Below, piece by piece: positions 46,351-56,165 of a DNA stretch of 64,000 nucleotides. Made by a program: the position numbers and the translations under genes. The stretch is from contig CM026556.1 in assembly GCA_015143295.1 (NCBI GenBank), positions 23,126,547-23,190,546 of the forward strand, in the 5' to 3' direction. Under the pieces are notes generated by a model that was not told the origin of the DNA, did not search any database, and worked only from the letters and a program-made list of their open reading frames with translations. Numbering within the stretch: position 1 is the stretch's first letter; every line of letters begins with the position of its first letter. The DNA is from Tetracentron sinense. Its lineage: Eukaryota > Streptophyta > Magnoliopsida > Trochodendrales > Trochodendraceae.

Positions 46351-46736
46351 TGTACTGTCGGTATGTATGCCATCACCCTTTGATTTGGTACAAGTGAGAT
46401 GTACTAAAATAATTGATGCACCACAACTCCCACAGCTTGGCTTGGGTGTAAGGTGCTGTACCAAAATTGATTTACACAATGTTTAACTGATTTGATTTAT
46501 GATTTGGTGCGCCCTTACCTATATGTTTCGGTGACTCTATGAACAGAACACCTACATATTTTTTTTTTATGCTAACTCTGAAGATGGGCCAATATTCATC
46601 CCGTTTATGATATATTTTAAAAATAGGTCTTTCTTCGTCTCGTGCATCGCACGGGGTATTTGCTAGTATCAATGTAAATCCTACTTGGGTCTCTATGTAA
46701 TCATCTAAGCTATTCAATAAATCAGGTTTTCTAACA

Positions 46737-47058
46737 TTTCTCTCTCTTTATAATGAAAATTGAAAATGCATCTGTGGGAAGCTTCCATACAATAGAATGT
46801 TAGATTTCTAAACTTTTCCCAAATGTTCAAGGGTATGTATGGTATTAGTTAGTATGGTGGACATAGCCAAATTACATTTGCATGTCTTAATTTGTAATTT
46901 CAGACTACCTCTTTCGTAATGACAATTGTTTCTCATTTGTTTCCTTCCGTAGACCGAGATTGCAGAAATTAAAGACAACTCGGAACCCACCCCCGCCCGT
47001 CTTTTACACCAGCACTGTTCTAAAACTCAAGATAAAGTCATTGCCTCTCAAGATTGAA
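46737..47058 (+). repeat. Diverged copy of the lectin-kinase 3' flank
   Basis: CTCTCTTTATAATGAAAAT, GTTAGATTTCTNNACTTTTCCC, ATTGTTTCTCATTTGTTTCC and CTCAAGATAAAGTCATTGCC occur in the same order here and at 52813-52993, downstream of the receptor kinase. About 110 bp of extra DNA separates them here. It is the remains of a second, otherwise missing copy. Confidence 0.82.
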
Positions 47059-47424
47059 CGGCAATGGATTTTCTCAGGCACCACTCTTTGTATGATGCTG
47101 GCAAGAAAACATTTAATTAGGGGAGTGATAACATGCATTGCACATTGGTTCAAGCACACCACAAGATTGTCACATGTCCTCTTTGACATCCATTAACTGT
47201 AGTTATGAATTACTCATACTTAAGGTTAAATAATATAGCATTGCTTTTAGAAAAAAATATTTAAAAAATTAATCATATGAGTAAGTGAATCATAAGTAAG
47301 GCTACTTGAAAAAAAAATAAGGTTAGATTATTTAATCAATACTATGGTTTGCTTAAAAAATCAAACACCCCATTTACGAGTTATGAAATGCTATAAATCC
47401 CTTTGATATTAACTATGGTTAAAG
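47059..47424. other. Gene-free stretch
   Basis: AT-rich; part of it (around 47200-47340) has drifted GATTCACTTAC-like text. No gene. Confidence 0.35.
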
Positions 47425-47752
47425 GGAGATCGAATCACGTCAATTGCAATTGAACTTAGGAAGAGTTCAATTACATCCATAGGTCAACACGTGTCCTTGT
47501 TAACCCCTATAATGAAAGGCGACTCAGTTGAGTGGCAAGCCAACTCATATAAAAGGTAGCCGACCCTTATGATTCAACAATCTAATCTTGATTTTTAGAA
47601 AAAAAATATTTACAGGTTAGATTATTGAATCTGAAGAATTTGTGAATCTTAACCACAATTAATAAGGGTTAACAAGGACACATGTTTATCTATGGGTACA
47701 ATCGAACTCTCGGTGAGTTCTATTACAACTGGCTAGGATTCAATATCGGTTA
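47425..47752. mobile_element. MITE of about 330 bp, relative of 39375-39689
   Basis: GGAGATCGAATCACGTCAAT at the left faces an inverted, drifted ATTCAATATCGG end at the right. Inside are CAACACGTGTCC and the inverted GGACACATGTTTATC. The outer ends resemble the 39375 MITE. It contains an extra block (47513-47570). Confidence 0.7.
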
Positions 47753-48642
47753 AAGGATAGGGAGGATTTTACAAATCTCCTTGTAATAAAAAAAAGGTTA
47801 AAGTGGTCATTTCATTAAATATTTAACACCCGCTAACTAAGTTATGGATGGAATAGTAGATTTGTAAAAGATTTAAAAGTTAGTTAGGGGGCATTATACA
47901 AAATCAAAAAGGCTAATTTTCAGCGACGTAGGTACTATGCTGCCGGAGCCGACTGACCCTTCGACCGCTCAGGGCTGGAAGGGGGGCCAAATAAAGCAGT
48001 CAAACCAGCCTCAAGAAAGTTGTCATCCACGTATCAATATGGATAGTCGGGCATTAGTCTATTCCTTCGTAAACTTGGCAAGGAATAGGAGTGATTTCCC
48101 TATTAGGTACCTCGATTTCGAAAAAGGCAAGAGAGTATTGCCAAATTGGTGAAAAGATTGGGGTTGAAAAAAAAACAAAAACAAAAAGTAGGTGGGTACG
48201 TAAACGCGTCGGATTTAGTTCTAGTAAATGTCAACCCTAGGTCTATACTTTTATTTTTCCATTGCTATAGTGGCAAGATGTGGAAAACAAAATCAATTGG
48301 GGTCAGAGGAGGAATGATAGGATGGTGTATTAGATAACCAGAGATATTGATCTGAACAGTCAAATCCGATGGGGATGGGATTTGATCCGGCGATAGCCAG
48401 ACCAAAACCATCGGGTGACGGGTTGCTGTGGGACGTGATAAAAAGAGGGAAAAATATCAAACGGAGAAAAGTCCAAAAATAAGGGGAAAATGAAATGACT
48501 TTTCTTCTAGATGGTTTTGGTTTGGCGAAAGATCAAATCCTATTTATTACTCGAACAAACATAGCCTTAAATTTGAACAATAATACTTAGAAAAAGAAAA
48601 GTACAAGTAAAGGAGCCAAATCATCTCCCGTGATAACTAGAT
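47753..48642. other. Gene-free stretch with a GC-richer block
   Basis: Position 47930-48145 is richer in GC than its surroundings (CGGAGCCGACTGACCC, GGGCTGGAAGGGGGGCC) and has the style of plant organellar DNA. A nuclear insertion of organelle DNA is possible but not shown. Confidence 0.35.
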
Positions 48643-48982
48643 TTGGCAAATCCGGTTATCACTCCTAGAGGTCACCACGTGTCTCCTTTGACACCCCCCT
48701 TTGACACCCCTTAATCGTGGATAAGGTTCACCCACCCCTAGGGTTCACCCACCTATTTTTGGTTTTTTTTTAATATTGATTATTTTGTTTTTAATTAAAA
48801 AACTTTTTTTAATATTAAAAAAACTCTAAAAACAAGTTTTTAATTTTAAAAAAAGAATTAATAATTTTTTAGAAAAAAACCAAAACTGGTTGGATGAACC
48901 CTAGAGGTGGGTGAACCTTACCCACGGTTAAATGGTGTCAGAGACACGTGGTGACCTCAAGGGAGATAACTGGATTTGCCAA
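48643..48982. mobile_element. 340-bp MITE carrying the CACGTG module
   Basis: TTGGCAAATCCGGTTATCAC at the left pairs with the inverted GATAACTGGATTTGCCAA at the right (48982). Both arms carry the GAGGTCACCACGTGTC and TTCACCCACC modules seen in the foldback element. Confidence 0.85.
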
Positions 48983-49370
48983 GGAAAAGACCCCACGACT
49001 TTTCAAAAGCTAAATAAAGCTAAGTTTGACGCTCTTTTCCAATATGGAATTTGTGAGAATGTGGAAAATTTTGGATACTATATTTTTTCTTGGTTCTTTC
49101 ATTTTGAAGGGAAGAGCCTAGGATGTGGAAAATTGTGGTTAATTGTTCAAAGAAAAACATTTACCGAGGTCCTCACTGGTCCACGCAGGGGCGGAGCCAG
49201 GGGGGCCATGTGCTACCGCATAATTTATTTTTTTTTAAATTTAAATTTTCTAAATATATATATTTTTTTAAATACATAATATCTATATTTTGCATACAAT
49301 GTCCCCAAAAAATATCGTAAATTTTTTATATGTAAAATATAAAGGGGTATGTCAAAAGATTCAACCACCC
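48983..49370. other. Gene-free stretch with one hAT-like end
   Basis: CAGGGGCGGAGCCAGGGGGG at 49186 is a common hAT-type terminus in plants, but no matching right end was found. No gene. Confidence 0.4.
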
Positions 49371-49510
49371 CTAGGGTGTGTCCCTAGGGGTGTGACCCCT
49401 AGAGGTGGATGAATCTTAACTACAGTTAATTGTTGTCAAAAGGGACATGTGGTGATCCCTCAAAGGGTGAACCGGATTGCCAAATCCGGTTATCACCGAA
49501 GAGGATTTGG
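49371..49510. mobile_element. Half MITE with the same module
   Basis: Right-arm text GGTGGATGAATCTTAACTAC, GTCAAAAGGGACATGTGGTG, then GGATTGCCAAATCCGGTTAT. The left arm is missing, so the element is truncated. Confidence 0.65.
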
Positions 49511-49565
49511 CTTCTAAAATAAAAGATTTTTAAAGTTATTGCACTTCGAAGCCAAATCCTCTACG

Positions 49566-49985
49566 GGCAAATCGGGTTATCACCCTTTTGAGGTTGTCAC
49601 ATGTCCCCTTTAACACCGCTTAACTTTGGTTAAAATTCACCAACTCCTAAGGTTCACCTACCCATCCTGGGTTTTTATATTCAAAAATATAATTTAAATA
49701 TGAAACCGAGCTCTGCATCATGCAGAACCCCCCTTTTTACACTAAGGGGGGGAAATGTGTAATTATCGATAGTTACACATTTTGCCCCTGTAGTGTAAAA
49801 AGGGGGCTCCGCATGATGCAGAGCTCCCATGAAAATTATTCTCTTAAAAGTAAGAATAAGTATTTTTATCTAAAACCAAGATGGGTGGGTGGGTGGGTGG
49901 GTGAATCTTAACCATAGTAAAGGGGTGTCGAGGGGACACGTGGCAACCTTGCCAAATCGGGTTATCACCGTAAAGGATTTCGTTT
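49566..49985. mobile_element. 420-bp MITE with the CACGTG module, holding a nested hairpin
   Basis: Left arm GGGCAAATCGGGTTATCACC, GAGGTTGTCACATGTCCCC; right arm GGGGACACGTGGCAACCTTG, then GCCAAATCGGGTTATCACC. The arms are inverted except for the outermost block, which is direct. GGGTGGGTGGGTGGGTG at 49885 is an expanded copy of the CACCCACCC part. It ends about 240 bp before the receptor-kinase start, so it lies in that gene's promoter. Confidence 0.75.
49708..49826. mobile_element. 119-bp near-perfect hairpin nested in the MITE
   Basis: GAGCTCTGCATCATGCAGAA at 49708 is inverted at 49807-49826 (TCCGCATGATGCAGAGCTC). Pairing runs inward through TTTTTACACTA and GGGG to TGTGTAA-TTATCGATAG-TTACACA. 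About 54 bp per arm and a 10-base loop. Far more symmetrical than its host element, so probably younger. Confidence 0.85.
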
Positions 49986-50226
49986 CTTTTACTTCGGGTC
50001 AAGTTACGTGACAGACCGTTCAGGAGGTGGGGAATTGATTCGTGTGAACATAACCAGGAGAAAAAAAAAAACATTGAAATTTCTACTTCTGGAAGGAAGT
50101 CTTACACGCGCTTTCTGAATTTTATGATCATTGATGGGCCTAAAAATTCTACTACTCCCCTCTCAGACAAACAAATATTCCTACACTGGAATCAAAACAA
50201 ACAAATCTCTTATCCTCCTCTCTTTC

Positions 50227-52624
50227 ATGGAGTCTACAATCTCTATTCTGGTGTTCTTAGTCCTTCTCTATCTGCTCACTAGTGTTACAGAAGCTCAACC
50301 CAAATTGATAAAGTTAGGCTCTATTCTCTCCCCCACCATTCCCCCCACTTCATTGTTCTCACCTTCCAGACGATTTGCTTTCGGGTTTTACCAGGAAAGA
50401 AACGGGTATGCAATCGGAATTTGGTTTGTGGGTAAGCCCGAGAAGACGGTTGTGTGGACGGCGAATCGCGATGACCCACCGGTCTCCCCAAATGCTACAC
50501 TGGACTTTACCAAGGATGGTAAGCTCCTGCTGCGAAACGTGCAAGGCCAAGAGAAACTCATCGCTAATGTGTCAGACACTGCGTCCTCCGCTTCGATGCT
50601 TGATTCTGGAAATTTCGTGCTCTACAATAATGAATTCAACATCATCTGGCAAAGCTTCGATTTTCCAACAGATACCATATTAGGCAGTCAGATTCTGACA
50701 GCAGGGCATCATTTGGTTTCTAGTTTATCAGAGACTGACCACTCGACTGGAAGGTTTCGTCTCAAGATGCAGGTTGATGGGAACCTTGTTTTGTACCCCT
50801 TAAACACCAACGACACGCCAGAAGAAGCTTCCTGGTCCTCCCGGACTTATGGGTACTCCGAGCTACAACTATATCTCAACCAGAGTACTGGTGCTCTACT
50901 AGTTCGCAATAACACTGGTTACATCAGATTTCGAAGTTCGAATAACAAAAAATTTCCCAACGACACCGACACCGACACCGACACCATCTTCCGTGCAACG
51001 GTTGACGTGGATGGGAATTTCCGCTTGTATTCGCATAGCTTCGAGGGCAATGGTAAATCCACGATGACGATCGAGTGGAGGGCATTGGATAACCAGTGTC
51101 ATGTTAAAAGCTTCTGCGGCTTTAACAGCTACTGCACGTTGATGGACAACGCTGCTGATTGCTTGTGTCTTAACGGTTTTGAATTTGTCGACCCCAATGA
51201 CAAGTCTAGAGGCTGCCAGAGCATCTTTACTAGAGAAAGCTGCAGACACGGGAAGGGGAATGCCAAGGCGTATAACATCACTACTTTGGATAAGATGACG
51301 GGGGGAGACCGTCCTTACTCTGATGCATCCATGACGGAAGAAGATTGCAGCAAGTCTTGTTTGGAAGACTGTAATTGTGAGGCGGCACTGTATCACCAAG
51401 GGAACTGCAAGAAACAAAAGCTTCCACTGAGATATATTAGAAGAGATCAATCACTATCGACCAAGGCTTTCTTGAAATTGGGTAATAAAACAAGTATCCA
51501 AGAAGCCAATCCTAATGGTACTCATCCCATCCCGATGAAGCAGCCCCCCGTGGCGATTGACAGCAAGAAAGCAAATGTCCTAATTGTTGTTGTAACTTTA
51601 GGTTTTGTTACATGCTCATGTGTTGCAATCTCAGTCTCTGGTTTTTTCATCTACAAAGATCGAGCCTATCGGTATAGAAGGCTATTGGGAAATGGAAATT
51701 TGGGTCTCAGAGAAGAGCTTACTCTGCGGATGTTTTCCTACAACGAGCTCGTGAAAGCAACAGACGGTTTCAAGGAAGAGTTGGGTAGGGGATCTTTTGG
51801 GGCAGTCTATAAAGGAGTCCTCTCTAGAGGAAGCAAACTTGTTGCAGTAAAGAGACTGGAGAAGGTAGTGGAAGAAGGAGAAAGGGAGTTTCGCGCAGAG
51901 ATGAGAGCAATAGGGAGAACCCAGGAACTTGGTACGGTTGTTTGGCTACTGTGCTGAGGACTCCAAGAGGCTCCTAGTTTATGAGTTCATGAGCAATGGC
52001 TCACTTGCAGACTGTCTCTTCAAGGCCGAAAGACGCCCCGAGTGGGATGAAAGAGTAAGAATTGCACTTGATGTAGCCAGAGGGATCCTCTATCTCCACG
52101 AAGAGTGTGAGACACCTATAATTCATTGTGATATTAAGCCTCAAAACATACTTATAGATGATTTTTGGACCGCTAAGATCTCAGACTTTGGGTTGGCAAA
52201 GTTATTGATGCCGAATCAAACAAGAACTTTCACTGGCGTCAGAGGAACGAGAGGGTACTTGGCGCCGGAATGGCAGAAGAACACCCCGATTTCAGTGAAG
52301 GCCGATATATATAGCTTCGGCGTTGTGCTGTTGGAGATCATATGTTGCAGAAAGAATTTGGAGGTTCATGTATTAAGAACAGATGAGGTCATTCTCTCTA
52401 CATGGGTTTATAACTGCTTTGTGGCCAGAGATTTGAATAACCTTGTGGGTGGTGAAGAAGTAGACAAGACGACATTGGAAACGATGGTTAAGGTGGGACT
52501 ATGGTGCATTCAAGACGAACCTCATCTTCGTCCTTCGATGAAGAATGTGATCTTGATGTTACAGGGGATTATGGATGTACCAGTCCCTCCATCTCCAACT
52601 CCCTCCTCCATGACCTCTTCATGA
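50227..52624 (+). pseudogene. G-type lectin S-receptor-like Ser/Thr kinase (LECRK/RLK1-like), frameshifted
   Basis: A plasma-membrane receptor kinase of the lectin-kinase group. The ATG at 50227 is chosen because it starts a signal peptide ([20 protein letters not shown]); an in-frame ATG at 50131 lacks one. The bulb-lectin domain follows ([37 protein letters not shown]), then a Cys-rich EGF/PAN region (50,000 offset: about 51095-51470), a membrane segment (about 51570-51650, [19 protein letters not shown]) and the kinase: [27 protein letters not shown] (non-RD), DFGLAK, APEW. No intron, as usual. Near 51921 the text jumps from AIGRT to the frame of NLVRLFGYC; five bases are missing where other members have HHRN. 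Translation would stop at 51957 after about 576 residues instead of about 799, losing most of the kinase. It is a recent pseudogene, a null allele or a sequence error. Confidence 0.9.
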
Positions 52625-52704
52625 GATGTAAACTCTATTAATCTGTGAAGGAGACGGACGTATGCTGCTTTTATGATTTTTCTTTCCGACTTTTCGTTTT
52701 TTAT

Positions 52705-52845
52705 TTCCTGATTTGTATGTATTTCCCTCTCTTTATAATGAAAATGCATATGTGGGAACCTTGCTTTTATGATATATATATATTTTTTTTTCCTGATTTT
52801 TATGTATTTCCCTCTCTTTATAATGAAAATGCATATGTGGGAACC
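52705..52845 (+). repeat. Two 56-bp direct repeats in the kinase 3' untranslated region
   Basis: TTCCTGATTTGTATGTATTT...TATGTGGGAACC at 52705-52760 recurs at 52790-52845 with one change. Each copy holds a TATAATGAAAATG that could serve as a poly(A) signal region. Confidence 0.88.
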
Positions 52846-53389
52846 CTCCACACAATAACGTTAGATTTCTGCACTTTTCCCAAATATATTGTTTCTCATT
52901 TGTTTCCTTCCATAGATAGAGAATAACTCAAAACCCCCATCTTCTGCCGCAGCTCTGTTCTGAAACTCAAGATAAAGTCATTGCCTCTCAAGATAAACCC
53001 CCTTCGAACCTCTAAGTACAAACAAAAGGACCTACTACAAACAGAGAACTCACACCAAAGGAGGTTTAAATTTTTTTCAAAAATTAACCTTGCCTATGAT
53101 TCACACTCACTCAGGTGGTTAACTTTTTTTTTAAAAAAATTTCTAAAAATCAAGGTTTTATTATTTAACTCTAGGGATGAATAAATCTTAACCACATTTA
53201 GTGAGTATCAAATATGACACATGACGAGCTTGGAGGTGTGCATGTACCGCCCAACACTACATGCACATGCATGCTATCACCGTTACAGTCAAATGCCCTC
53301 TCACGCATCATGCAAAGAGCAATGCCCAAGTGTAATAATGGGGCATCTGGCAGAGAAAATTGGTTGCCCAAAAGAAAAACAACATGGGA
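52846..53389. other. Kinase 3' flank, then a drifted MITE half
   Basis: 52850-52995 is the block shared with 46737-47058. 53118-53245 has drifted text of the CACGTG-module family (AAATCTTAACCACATTTAGT, ATATGACACATGACGAGC). No gene. Confidence 0.5.
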
Positions 53390-53676
53390 CCCCGCTCTCC
53401 CTCTCTCTGGAGTTTTGTTCTAAGACCTGCTGAGTGCTTTCTTCTTCCCTTGGGAGAGTATTCGGTTGAGTGTCTTGCTTCGAGCTTGCCAGTAGCCTGT
53501 TTGCGGTGTTGTCTCCTTCTTCTTCGTCCTTTGCTCTCCTGCCCCTAATTTCACCTCAGACTCTTTTCTTCTCAGTTCTTTACTCCTCTGCCTTTTGCTC
53601 CCCTCTGTGCTTGTTGTCTGTCATGGCAGACATCCAGAAGGACATCTCTCTACTCTCACAAGGTCTATCTCAACAG

Positions 53677-53978
53677 CTACAGACCCCTTCCATGTCACCT
53701 ATTGTTGTAGAAGATGAATGGTTGGATGAGAGTACAGAAGCCTGTAAACTTAGTTTATTTGGCAAGATCATACACAATAGACCGTATAATAGAGCTGCTG
53801 CAAAAATCACCCTAACAAAAGCTTGGGCTACAGACCCCTTCCATGTCACCTATTGTTGTAGAAGATGAATGGTTGGATGAGAGTACAGAAGCCTGTAAAC
53901 TTAGTTTATTTGGCAAGATCATACACGATAGACCGTAAAATAGAGCTGCTGCAAAAATCACCCTAACAAAAGCTTGGG
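53677..53978 (+). repeat. 151-bp tandem duplication in LINE 2 ORF1
   Basis: CTACAGACCCCTTCCATGTC through AAAGCTTGGG occurs at 53677-53827 and 53828-53978 with about two substitutions. 151 is not a multiple of three, so the duplication breaks ORF1. Confidence 0.95.
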
Positions 53979-55247
53979 CTACACAATATCCCACCCAAGT
54001 GATCGATCTCCCGAATGATTTATTTCTGTTTAGATTCAAGCAAGAGCTTGATCTCCGGCGAACGCTGATGAATCAGCCTTGGAACTTCAATGGTCATCTT
54101 GTTTGTCTTAAAAGGTGGGAACCGGAGACACCGGCCAACGAGATGGACTTCACAGAGGTGCCCTTCTGGGTACAGTTCCACGGTTTACCTTTGGAATACA
54201 TGACGCACTCTGTCGGAGATCGGCTAGCAAGGGAACTAGGGGAAGTTCTAGAAGTCGATATGCCACGTACTGGAGTTATGTGGGGAAAGTTTCTTAGAGT
54301 GCGGGTAGTATTAAAGATTAACGTGCCGTTAAGAGCGTTTTTAATGATCCAACGTAAATCTCATCAACCACTCAAGATAAAGGTGAGATACGAACGTTTG
54401 CCGACGGTGTGCTATGGATGTGGTTCTCTGGTTCATGATAGACGGTACTGCCCAACTACAGACATGGGAAGTGGTCCAACAGCATTTGCTGCTCTGAACG
54501 ACGATCAAGGAGACTTGGAGTTTGGCCCAAACCTTCGAGCGGAAGGAAACCATTCCCCCTCTGCCCGTCAAAGGTCCGGTAACTCATCACAAACGACTAT
54601 CCAAACCAGGTGTAGTCCTGCCGGAGACGATGACCGGAGTCAGAACGACTCTTTTCTCTTGCATCAGTTAGATGTCTTTGTGAACACCCCATTTTTACAC
54701 CCCTAAAATCTTATTTACCTTTTATTTTATTTTATTATTTATTATTATTATTTTTTATTAGTTATTTTAATTTTACTCATTTTTATTTTTATTTTATTAG
54801 GGAGAGAGAGAAAGAGAAATCCCATGTAAGCCCTTGGCCAAGAACCCAATTCACGTGACTCACCACGTTTCGAAAACAAAATCCAATTCAAAACCCCAAG
54901 CCCAAGTTTACTTAAGCTAAATCCTCTAAGGGATGAAACTTTAAAGCCTATGGCCCAAGTGAGATCCAAAACTTGTTTAAAGTTTTCATTGCTCAAAGCC
55001 CAAGCCCACAACATAAGCCTCATACCCTAATTTCTTTAAACCACTCTATAAATGCTCTTTATGAGGTCAGATGACCTCATTTTTTCCTTCTCTTCACTTT
55101 AGGCGGAGAGTTTCACTCGTCTCTCCCATTATTTTCTCCCTCTCTTTCTTCTTCAGTCGGCAACAGCAAGAGGATTTCCCTCTCTTGGGTGTGAAATCTC
55201 ACCCCTACAATAGCTGCTCACCTACTCTTTCTCCCTTCCTCCATCTT

Positions 55248-55323
55248 CTCCGGTGAGGTTCACATCACTAGCAGTAGACCAACTCCTCCGGTGAGGTTCA
55301 CATCACTAGCAGTAGACCAACTC
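55248..55323 (+). repeat. Two 38-bp tandem repeats in the solo LTR
   Basis: CTCCGGTGAGGTTCACATCA begins at 55248 and again at 55286. The two copies are identical over 38 bp. Confidence 0.95.
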
Positions 55324-55434
55324 TAGTAGCATAACTCCGTTTGTTCTCATCGCCGGCGCCAGCATCTCCATTTGTGAGGATCGGCCAACAGGTAATTATG
55401 GAGTTTTGTTTTTATATTATAGCTCCCTTGAGTT

Positions 55435-56165
55435 TAGATCTGGAAATTCCAGATCTAAACTAAACCTCATTTTCTTCATCTGTGACACCTTTTTCGTTTT
55501 GGCCGGCAGTCCCCTTCACCACTGTAGCATCACCTCCGGCGGCTTCTTCCTTACGGACCACCTCGGCTACAGCTCAAAGCCAACTCCAATCCGGCGATCT
55601 TCTTTCTCCGGCGATTTTCAGTTCCATCTCAGTTGCCAGCTTCGCCCAACCCTTTTCTCCCTGGTTTTTCTCAGGTATTTGGTCCTTCACCTTTTTTTTT
55701 TTAGATCTGAATTTTCTAGATCCAAACCTTAGATCTAGAAATTCAGATCTAGAATTCTGTATTCTTTATTTTCTTTTCTTTTATTCCCTGAATTTACTTA
55801 TTTCTTTTCTTATTCATGCTTTCATCCTCTCATCTCCAGTCCCCTCCGACCAGCGTCTCAATCTCCGGTGATCCTTCCTTCTAGCGAGTTACAGACTGGC
55901 ATCTCTCGGGTAACCATTCGAACCCTCACTCTCTCTCATTTGGTTTCTTTGGCTTTTGATCTGGAAATTCCAGACCTATTTTCTTAGATCTCCATCACTG
56001 GTTTCTCAATGTTATTTGCTGATCTTCTCTCTTCTCAGTAGCTCGTCTACGCCGATCATCACCGGCTCCTCTTCGGCCAGTAGCTCTCTCCATTCTCCAG
56101 GTAATGCCACCTTAGCTTTTCAGTTTTATCTAGGTTTTCGTTTCTAAGATCTTAGATCATTTCCT
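55435..56165 (+). repeat. Scattered AGATCTGGAAATTCCAGATC palindromes in the solo LTR
   Basis: A 21-base palindrome built on AGATCTGGAA-A-TTCCAGATCT lies at about 55436-55456, with drifted or half copies near 55703, 55730-55757, 55960 and 56147. Several are followed by CAGGTA-type junctions (55388, 55672, 56098, 56619). Confidence 0.65.

Larger units (their letters stand above)
44637..46666 (+). mobile_element. Complete 2.03-kb non-autonomous Helitron
   Basis: The 5' end TCTAATCTAATCTAATCTAA is preceded by A. The 3' end is a CGTGC-ATC-GCACG hairpin (46641-46653) and CTAG at 46663-46666, followed by T. Insertion between A and T without target duplication is as known for Helitrons. There is no Rep/helicase gene, so it is non-autonomous. 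It carries two pieces that look like captured gene DNA (45110-45375 plus strand, 46094-46350 minus strand). The 5' border is less certain than the 3' border. Confidence 0.7.

Noticed and set aside
48932-49279. Frame starting MVSETRGDLKGDNWICQGKD
   Set aside because: Begins inside a MITE arm and crosses into unrelated AT-rich DNA; no family.
50899-51450. Long minus-strand open frame inside the receptor kinase
   Set aside because: Antisense shadow of a strongly coding region; no domain, and the plus strand explains the sequence.
55482-55871. Frames of about 100-130 codons in the 54679-57901 insert
   Set aside because: They lie in C/T-rich LTR leader DNA; overlapping frames of low complexity without a family.
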